Origin: an uncultured Faecalibacterium sp. | GTDB lineage: Bacteria; Bacillota; Clostridia; Oscillospirales; Ruminococcaceae | Assembly (NCBI GenBank): GCA_934561555.1 | Contig: CAKTGQ010000044.1 | Location: 1-10,218, forward strand | Direction of reading: 5' to 3' | Length of the DNA stretch: 10,218 nucleotides | Shown: positions 1 through 3,743 of the stretch, one piece after another | Layout: each line of letters starts with the position of its first letter | How positions within the stretch are numbered: position 1 is the first letter of the stretch | Made by a program: the position numbers and the translations under genes | Notes under the pieces: generated by a model | The model's database searches: none | Told to the model about the DNA's origin: nothing | What the model saw: the letters and a program-made list of their open reading frames with translations, nothing else

Positions 1-64
1 ACATTCATTATCTCTCTGTTGTCGCCATTTGTCTTTTCTTTTTTCTACTATTGATTCGCATCCT

Positions 65-107
65 CGGGGGAGCTGGCGCGGGAGCGCCTGAGAGGGCTTA
101 ATCCCCG
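65..107 (+). ncRNA. TPP-riboswitch-like P2-P3 arm, apparently truncated
   Basis: The plus strand can form CGGGG (65-69) paired with CCCCG (103-107), enclosing a second stem GGCGC (75-79)/GCGCC (84-88). The segment CTGAGAGGG follows directly on the inner stem (from 88). This order, a GGGG-AGC strand, an inner stem and then CUGAGA in the joining loop, is that of the pyrimidine-sensing P2-P3 arm of TPP (THI-box) riboswitches. The second arm (ACCUGAU...GGAUAAUGCCAGCG...GGGA) should follow but is absent: the sequence runs straight into the tdk terminator. No plus-strand thiamine gene lies downstream. It is therefore either a degenerate remnant or a chance resemblance. Confidence 0.4.
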
Positions 108-108
108 C

Positions 109-144
109 AAAAAAGCCGCTGCACCCAGCACGGTGCAGCGGCTT
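109..144 (-). terminator. Rho-independent terminator of rex-tdk
   Basis: A perfect 13-bp stem is formed by 113-125 and 132-144, with a 6-base loop. Read on the minus strand the hairpin is followed by a run of T (complement of the A run at 109-114). It lies 20 bases beyond the tdk stop codon. On the plus strand there is no T run after the stem, so it works only for the minus-strand operon. Confidence 0.9.
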
Positions 145-164
145 GTATACAATATAAAAGTATC

Positions 165-770
165 TCAGTTTTTCTTTGCAGCGTAGAACGCCCGCCGCGC
201 CTTGAAGTAGCACTGGGGGCACATGCTGACGTACTGCACATCGTTTTCAAGGTCGATGGCTACCTGCTCGCCCTCAAAGACGAACTGCCCGTTCACCTTG
301 CGGCAGTTGCAGATGGCTTTGCGCCCGCAGGTGCAGATGGTTTTCATCTCCTCAATGGTGTGCGCCAGCTCCAGCAGACGGGTAGAGCCCGGGAAGCCCT
401 TGAGGGAAAAATCTGCCCGCAGACCGTAGCAGATCACCGGGATGTTCAGATCTACCGTGATCATAAACAGCTGCTCTGCCTGCTCCGGGGTGAAGAACTG
501 GCTCTCGTCGCACAGCACACAGGCCAGCGGCCCAGAAGCAGCATTTGCCGCCTTCACGGCTTCGAACACGTCCAGCTCCGGCGGGATCAGCAGGTCTGCC
601 TTGCGGCGCACGCCCAGACGGCTCACCAGCTCCCCGCCGCCCTTGGTATCCACCTGCGGCTTTAAAATAAGCACCTTCATGCCCTGCTCTTCGTAGTTGT
701 GTGCCACCTGCATCAGTGCTGTGCTCTTGCCGCTGTTCATGGCACCGTAGCGGAAATACAATTTTGCCAT
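165..770 (-). CDS. tdk: Thymidine kinase
   Basis: Cytosolic enzyme of the pyrimidine salvage pathway that phosphorylates thymidine to dTMP with ATP. The 201 residues fit the usual 190-205 of the TK1-like (type II) family. Visible motifs: Walker A GAMNSGKST at residues 9-17; the Walker-B-like CDESQFF at 87-93, where E89 is the expected catalytic base; YGLRADF at 115-121; and a zinc-binding lasso region with cysteine pairs C146/C148 and C184/C187. The start ATG (768-770) is set by an AGGAG site at 778-782, which lies inside the 3' end of rex. Only 4 bases separate the rex stop from this start, so translation is probably coupled. No residue loss is seen. The identification is firm. Confidence 0.96.
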   Translation of the reverse strand: MAKLYFRYGAMNSGKSTALMQVAHNYEEQGMKVLILKPQVDTKGGGELVSRLGVRRKADLLIPPELDVFEAVKAANAASGPLACVLCDESQFFTPEQAEQLFMITVDLNIPVICYGLRADFSLKGFPGSTRLLELAHTIEEMKTICTCGRKAICNCRKVNGQFVFEGEQVAIDLENDVQYVSMCPQCYFKARRAFYAAKKN

Positions 771-774
771 GCCG

Positions 775-1416
775 TCACTCCTGATTGCGCAGACGGTAGC
801 CCAAGCTCATCAGGCTGTCGCCCAGATGGACGTTTTCCACCACCACATTGGGGTACGGCACCGACAGGTCATAGTGGGAGAAGTTCCAGAAGCCCTCAAT
901 GCCCAGATCCACCAGCCGTCCGCTGACCTGCTGTGCACCGTCGCGGGGGACGCAGAGCACCGCCACCTTGGGCTTGTTTTCCTCGCAGAATGCCTCCAGC
1001 TCGTCAATGTGCCGGATGCGGATGCCGCTGATCTCCTTGCCTACCTCGTTTTCTGCTACGTCAAAGGCCGCGATCAGCTTGTAGCCGTTGGTATCGGTGG
1101 TGATAAAGCGGCTCACAGCCTTGCCCAAGCGGCCGCAGCCGATCAGGATGGTAGGCAGACGGTCGCCGTTGCCGAACAGCAGGCTTTCCAGAATGGAAAG
1201 CAGGTTCTCCACCGAGTAGCCGATGCCCTGCCGGCCGTTCACATCGCCGATGCAGTTGAAGTCCTGCCGCACCTGCGAGGCGGTAGTGCCCATCTGAGAG
1301 GCCAGCTCCCGGGAGGAGATGCTGGTAATGCCGTCGGCCTGCAAGGAGCGCAGATACCGGTAATATTTGGGGAGACGCTTGATCACAGGGATCGATGCTT
1401 TCTGGGGGGTGTTCAT
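775..1416 (-). CDS. rex: Redox-sensing transcriptional repressor Rex
   Basis: Rex binds NADH and NAD+ and represses fermentation and respiratory genes when NADH is low. The protein has 213 residues, normal for the family. An N-terminal winged helix (about 1-75) carries the family pattern IP..KRLPKYYRYL and SISSRELA. The Rossmann domain starts near 88 with the dinucleotide loop GCGRLG at 93-98 and FDV at 118-120, followed by GFWNFS at 175-180. The C-terminal helix 193-209 (VENVHLGDSLMSLGYRL) is the one that swaps between subunits of the dimer. The chosen ATG (1414-1416) has an AAGGAG-type site 9 bases upstream; an in-frame extension of 17 residues upstream lacks family similarity. It is first gene of the rex-tdk operon, and self-regulation is common for Rex. 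Confidence 0.95.
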   Translation of the reverse strand: MNTPQKASIPVIKRLPKYYRYLRSLQADGITSISSRELASQMGTTASQVRQDFNCIGDVNGRQGIGYSVENLLSILESLLFGNGDRLPTILIGCGRLGKAVSRFITTDTNGYKLIAAFDVAENEVGKEISGIRIRHIDELEAFCEENKPKVAVLCVPRDGAQQVSGRLVDLGIEGFWNFSHYDLSVPYPNVVVENVHLGDSLMSLGYRLRNQE

Positions 1417-1505
1417 AGGAAAATTCTCCTTTCTGCCCAACGCGCTGCAGCTTCTGCCGCCATGCAAGGGGCTTCTTTGCGCGCAGAGAGATGTTCCATT
1501 TTATC

Positions 1506-1530
1506 CTGTTATATTATTTAAAGTATACAG
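1506..1530. promoter_or_regulatory. Candidate operator over the rex -10 box
   Basis: An imperfect dyad with CTGT and ACAG at its ends and an A/T-rich middle covers the -10 box and the start site of the rex promoter. The position suits a repressor, and Rex often controls its own gene. Only 6 of 12 base pairs match, and it does not match the TTGTTAA-N4-TTAACAA Rex box well, so this is a tentative call. Confidence 0.25.
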
Positions 1531-1549
1531 CATGAAAGGCGAATGTCAA
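1522..1549 (-). promoter_or_regulatory. Sigma-A promoter of rex-tdk
   Basis: On the minus strand the -35 TTGACA (1544-1549) is a perfect consensus match and the -10 TATACT (1522-1527) is one base off; the spacer is 16 bases. Transcription would start near 1515, giving a leader of about 100 bases. That leader can pair CGCGC (1441-1445) with GCGCG (1479-1483), so it may be folded. Confidence 0.8.
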
Positions 1550-1605
1550 ATACCTATTTATAAAATAGCAAAAAATTCACAAAGTTTTTTGTTTCTTTTC
1601 TCCTG

Positions 1606-1611
1606 TATACT
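1606..1611 (+). promoter_or_regulatory. Possible -10 box of tepA
   Basis: TATACT lies 60 bases before the tepA start, preceded by TG without the usual extra base. No convincing -35 is present at 16-18 bases upstream (AGTTTT). The ten bases CTGTATACTT around it are identical to those around the rex -10 box on the other strand. A small hairpin, CCCCGG (1613-1618)/CCGGGG (1622-1627), follows directly. Confidence 0.35.
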
Positions 1612-1670
1612 TCCCCGGCTGCCGGGGGATACTGACCCCACAAAGACCCCGCTACGGAAGGAGAACACGC

Positions 1671-2354
1671 ATGGATACGGCAAAAGACACCCCCGCAGAG
1701 CAGCACCGGATGGAAAAAGAGGACATCGAGGATCTGGGCACGGTCACCCTGAGCCGGGGCGGTCATGTCATCCACTGCCTGACCGTCATCGGCCAGATCG
1801 AAGGGCACACCGAAGCGCCGCAAGGGCAAAAGACCACCAAGTATGAGCACGTCATCCCGCAGCTGGTGGCAGTGCAGGAGGACCCCCGCATCGAGGGGCT
1901 GCTGGTGCTGCTGAACACGGTGGGCGGCGATGTGGAGACCGGGCTTGCGCTGGCAGAGCTGATCGCCAGCATCTCCAAGCCCAGCGCCACGCTGGTGCTG
2001 GGCGGCGGGCACTCCATCGGCATCCCTCTGGCGGTCAGCGCGCAGCACAGCTTTATTGTACCCACCGCCACCATGACGGTGCATCCGGTGCGGCACTCCG
2101 GGCTGATCTTGGGCGTGCCGCAGACCATGCACTGCTTTGAGCAGATGCAGCAGCGCATCACCGGCTTTGTAGCCGCCCACAGCGGTATGCCGGAAAAGCG
2201 CTACACCCAGCTGATGCTCCACACCGGGGAGCTGGTGATGGACATGGGCACGGTGCTGGACGGACGCCGCGCCGTAAAGGAAAAGCTCATCGACGAACTG
2301 GGCGGTCTTTCGGACGCGCTGGCCTGGCTGTATAAGGAAATCGAAGAAAAATGA
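1671..2354 (+). CDS. tepA: TepA-type ClpP-like serine protease
   Basis: A ClpP/crotonase-fold cytosolic peptidase of the TepA (B. subtilis YmfB, translocation-enhancing protein) family. The 227 residues run parallel to TepA as I remember it: HCLTVIGQIEGH at 35-46, KTTKYEHVIPQ at 54-64, GLLVLLNTVGGDVETGLA at 76-93, then GGGHSIG at 111-117 with the expected nucleophile S115. MTVHPVR at 135-141 carries H138, the likely catalytic His; D191 is a candidate for the third triad residue. No signal peptide or membrane span is seen. The ATG is supported by AAGGAG at 1658-1663, 7 bases upstream. In Bacillus the gene lies near spoIIIE; here spoIIIE/ftsK lies 1.4 kb downstream with an inserted module between. 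Its true substrate is not well settled in the literature I know. Confidence 0.9.
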   Translation: MDTAKDTPAEQHRMEKEDIEDLGTVTLSRGGHVIHCLTVIGQIEGHTEAPQGQKTTKYEHVIPQLVAVQEDPRIEGLLVLLNTVGGDVETGLALAELIASISKPSATLVLGGGHSIGIPLAVSAQHSFIVPTATMTVHPVRHSGLILGVPQTMHCFEQMQQRITGFVAAHSGMPEKRYTQLMLHTGELVMDMGTVLDGRRAVKEKLIDELGGLSDALAWLYKEIEEK

Positions 2355-2358
2355 ACAA

Positions 2359-2400
2359 AAGCCCCCTTGCAATCATCCGTGTATGACCGCAAGGGGGCTT
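2359..2400. terminator. Hairpin terminator between tepA and the minus-strand islet operon
   Basis: A perfect 12-bp stem (2359-2370 with 2389-2400) encloses an 18-base loop in which TCAT and ATGA can pair further. It starts 5 bases after the tepA stop. The better T-rich tail is on the minus strand (TTTTGTTCATTTTT), so it should stop transcripts of the oxidoreductase/peptide operon. On the plus strand the tail is only weakly T-rich, yet it probably also ends tepA mRNA. Confidence 0.8.
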
Positions 2401-2424
2401 CAATTCAAAATTTCAGTATTTCTG

Positions 2425-2440
2425 TGCTGAGAACTCAGCA
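2425..2440. repeat. Short inverted repeat over the stop codon of the small peptide gene
   Basis: TGCTGAG (2425-2431) and CTCAGCA (2434-2440) form a perfect 7-bp dyad with a 2-base centre; as RNA it would fold as a 5-bp stem with a 4-base loop. It contains the TGA stop (2435-2437) and the last Cys codon of the 26-residue peptide gene. Its role is unknown; it may only be part of the 3' end structure. Confidence 0.4.
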
Positions 2441-2515
2441 GCCGAAAGGCTTATTACCGCAGAAGAAAGAACGAACGACCATCCAAGTGAATACGCCAGC
2501 AGCAAGATTAAACAT
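2435..2515 (-). CDS. 26-residue hydrophobic peptide with C-terminal C-x6-C
   Basis: A small open frame that starts MFNLAAGVF and ends CGNKPFGC. The ATG (2513-2515) is preceded by a perfect AGGAGG (2523-2528) at 7 bases, as good a ribosome site as any in the window. Residues 1-18 are largely hydrophobic with one Arg at 15; the final eight residues carry the only two cysteines, C19 and C26, so an eight-residue disulfide loop is possible. It lies 75 bases behind the stop of the thioredoxin-like gene on the same strand and before the terminator at 2359-2400, so the two are probably co-transcribed. I do not recognise the peptide. Options are a disulfide-bonded secreted or membrane peptide (bacteriocin- or signal-like), a small membrane toxin, or a spurious frame. 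The ribosome site and the placement argue for a real gene. Confidence 0.55.
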   Translation of the reverse strand: MFNLAAGVFTWMVVRSFFCGNKPFGC

Positions 2516-2564
2516 ACGAAATCCTCCTGATATTTTTAATTTAACAACAGGTTGAAAATGTATT

Positions 2565-2589
2565 GTCACTGAGACACGGCTCAGATGAC
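2565..2589 (-). other. Intercistronic hairpin just after the thioredoxin-like gene
   Basis: GTCACTGAG (2565-2573) pairs with CTCAG-A-TGAC (2580-2589), giving nine base pairs with one bulged A and a 6-base loop. It begins one base after the oxidoreductase stop codon (2591-2593 on the minus strand). No T run follows, so it is not a classical terminator; it could act as a 3' stabiliser or a processing site that sets the ratio of oxidoreductase to peptide mRNA. Confidence 0.45.
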
Positions 2590-2590
2590 G

Positions 2591-3268
2591 CTATTCTATT
2601 TCCCCAAACAAAATCCGCAGACCGGTCAGCATATCTTCCAGTGTGTCATCTGTGATCTCATCGTAAGCATTCAGAAGTTTGCTGCTGCCGGTATAGATTT
2701 GAACAGCTTTACCGTCTTGAACACGGATCAGGGAAGGCGCATATATCCGCTTTTCTCCGACAGAGATCTCCTGACCTTTCGCATCGGTGAGCGTATAGTC
2801 ACTGAGCAGAGCATCAAATCGCTGAAGCAATTCATGATAGCCGGCATCACCGCTGCTTAACTGAACTGGCCGACCCTTTTTTAAAATATAAAGATCACGG
2901 CTCGTGTAGATATCCACATATAAAATCTGCGAAACGTCACACTCTTTTGCTGCGGTCAGCATTGGACTAACGAAAGCCCGGCACCACGGACATTTTGAAA
3001 AGCCAAAATAAACGTAGAACGACTCCTGATTGTCAAGACGTTGCAGAACGTCCTTAAAAGAAGAATAGCACATAGGATTCTCCTGATCGATATCCAATGT
3101 TCGCATGACCCGAAAGTGATCATCAAGTTTTCTGTTCTGTGCCGTGTACTCTTGTTGAAACCGTTCGGCATCCGTAATAGATGTTTCAGATTCCGCATGA
3201 AAAAAGCAGAACGAACATAACAACACAACCATCGTAGCAGCACACAAGCATCCTTTGAAAATTTTCAT
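2591..3268 (-). CDS. Exported thioredoxin-fold protein, CPWC active site
   Basis: 225 residues. The N-terminus (about 1-25) is a signal peptide or anchor: Lys at 2 and 5, then a hydrophobic stretch ending near FHA|ES; it is unusually rich in Cys (7, 9, 18, 21) and lacks a proper lipobox. The mature part has a thioredoxin-like fold: FYVYFGFSKCPWCRAF with the redox pair C93/C96, then ILYVDI, and RIYAPSLIRVQDGK with the expected cis-Pro at 178. FGFxKCPWC resembles the putative bacteriocin transport accessory (PedC/BrcD-type) thioredoxins, so thiol-disulfide exchange on exported peptides is a reasonable inference. The ATG at 3266-3268 follows GAGGTG by 10 bases; an upstream in-frame extension would put charged residues before the signal and has no ribosome site. 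AT-richer than its neighbours. Exact family uncertain. Confidence 0.8.
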   Translation of the reverse strand: MKIFKGCLCAATMVVLLCSFCFFHAESETSITDAERFQQEYTAQNRKLDDHFRVMRTLDIDQENPMCYSSFKDVLQRLDNQESFYVYFGFSKCPWCRAFVSPMLTAAKECDVSQILYVDIYTSRDLYILKKGRPVQLSSGDAGYHELLQRFDALLSDYTLTDAKGQEISVGEKRIYAPSLIRVQDGKAVQIYTGSSKLLNAYDEITDDTLEDMLTGLRILFGEIE

Positions 3269-3318
3269 AGCAGTGCCACACCTCGTATTAAAACCGAAAG
3301 CATCGGATTTACGGCTCA

Positions 3319-3347
3319 ATTTTAACGGATATTCCGTTAAAAGTCAA
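3319..3347 (-). promoter_or_regulatory. Promoter of the thioredoxin-like/peptide operon
   Basis: On the minus strand the -35 TTGACT (3342-3347) and -10 TAAAAT (3319-3324) are separated by exactly 17 bases, each one base from consensus. A second TTGACT copy lies 7 bases further upstream (3349-3354). The 17-base spacer is almost wholly made of a perfect inverted repeat, which suggests strict repression. Confidence 0.75.
3320..3342. promoter_or_regulatory. Perfect 10+3+10 inverted repeat, likely operator of the XRE regulator
   Basis: TTTTAACGGA (3320-3329) is followed by TAT and then by its exact reverse complement TCCGTTAAAA (3333-3342). The repeat fills the space between -35 and -10 of the minus-strand promoter and lies 54 bases upstream of the divergent XRE gene. 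This is the classic layout for a dimeric helix-turn-helix repressor that controls a neighbouring operon and perhaps itself. That the XRE protein binds here is inference. Confidence 0.7.
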
Positions 3348-3371
3348 GAGTCAAATTAGGTTCTCTGTAAA

Positions 3372-3386
3372 CTCCTTACAAGGAGG
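3372..3386 (+). promoter_or_regulatory. Shine-Dalgarno of the XRE gene within a small hairpin
   Basis: The ribosome site AAGGAGG (3380-3386) lies 9 bases before the ATG. Directly before it, CTCCT (3372-3376) can pair with AGGAG (3381-3385) across a 4-base loop, so the leader can mask its own ribosome site. With only five pairs the fold is weak and may only tune translation. Confidence 0.4.
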
Positions 3387-3395
3387 TCGATTCCT

Positions 3396-3623
3396 ATGAC
3401 ATATATCGAACGCATCAAAGCACTTCGTAATGACCATGACTTGAATCAAACGCAAATCGCCAGAGAACTTCATGTAGCACAAACAACATATTCCGACTAT
3501 GAAAAAGGCAAGGTTCGTATTCCTGTGGAATGTTTGATACAGCTTGCACGCTTTTATAATGTGGACATGAACTACATCACCGGCGTGAGTGATATCCGAC
3601 ATGATTTCCCTGTATCGTTATAA
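3396..3623 (+). CDS. Small XRE-family (Cro/CI-type) transcriptional regulator
   Basis: 75 residues, almost entirely one HTH_3 domain: IERIKALRNDHDLNQTQIARELHV (helices 1-2, about 4-27), then AQTTYSDYEKGKVRIP (recognition helix and turn, about 28-43), then CLIQLARFYNVDMNYITGVSD (helices 4-5). There is no sensor or cleavage domain, so it should act as a plain dimeric DNA binder. It is divergent from the thioredoxin-like/peptide operon, and the perfect inverted repeat between them is its likely operator. Base composition is AT-rich like the rest of the islet. No T-tailed terminator follows, so some transcripts may continue into ftsK. Such lone XRE proteins are common in phage-derived and mobile islets. 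Confidence 0.85.
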   Translation: MTYIERIKALRNDHDLNQTQIARELHVAQTTYSDYEKGKVRIPVECLIQLARFYNVDMNYITGVSDIRHDFPVSL

Positions 3624-3667
3624 AGCTTGCCACGATGCAAGCATCGCAACAAAAACAACATTATGGT
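3624..3667. repeat. Overlapping short inverted repeats after the XRE gene
   Basis: GCTTGC (3625-3630) can pair with GCAAGC (3637-3642), and alternatively CGATGC (3633-3638) with GCATCG (3641-3646). The two folds exclude each other. There is no T run on the plus strand, so no clear terminator is seen before the ftsK promoter. Confidence 0.35.
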
Positions 3668-3696
3668 TTGCCATTTTTGCCCTTGCGTGGTACAAT
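3668..3696 (+). promoter_or_regulatory. Sigma-A promoter of ftsK
   Basis: -35 TTGCCA (3668-3673) and -10 TACAAT (3691-3696) with a 17-base spacer. Transcription would begin near 3703, giving a leader of about 40 bases before the ATG at 3744. This gives ftsK its own promoter downstream of the islet. Confidence 0.75.
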
Positions 3697-3743
3697 AGTA
3701 GAATCAATTATTGTGTCTATGGGAAGTTGGGGAACAGAGTAGA

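Noticed and set aside
1417..1467. N-terminal extension of Rex by 17 residues
   Set aside because: The internal ATG at 1414-1416 has the good ribosome site and gives the standard family length.
769..1521. Plus-strand open frame opposite rex
   Set aside because: Shadow of rex; it lacks a ribosome site and shows no domain.
1554..2372. Minus-strand open frame opposite tepA
   Set aside because: It would span the tepA promoter region and its terminator stem; the plus strand encodes a clear TepA.
2367..2555. Plus-strand open frame of 62 codons after tepA
   Set aside because: It would start with TTG inside the terminator stem without a ribosome site; the opposite strand has a better small gene with AGGAGG.
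2541..2564. A separate promoter or Rex-type half-site (TTGTTAA on the minus strand) before the peptide gene
   Set aside because: Only a half-site is present, and the -35/-10 spacing of the nearby A/T-rich words is poor.
2585..2860. Plus-strand open frame of 91 codons
   Set aside because: It lies opposite the 3' end of the thioredoxin-like gene, starts within the intercistronic hairpin and has no ribosome site.
3711..3743. Upstream TTG start for ftsK
   Set aside because: No ribosome site, and only a few bases from the predicted transcription start; the ATG at 3744 starts the usual basic N-terminus.
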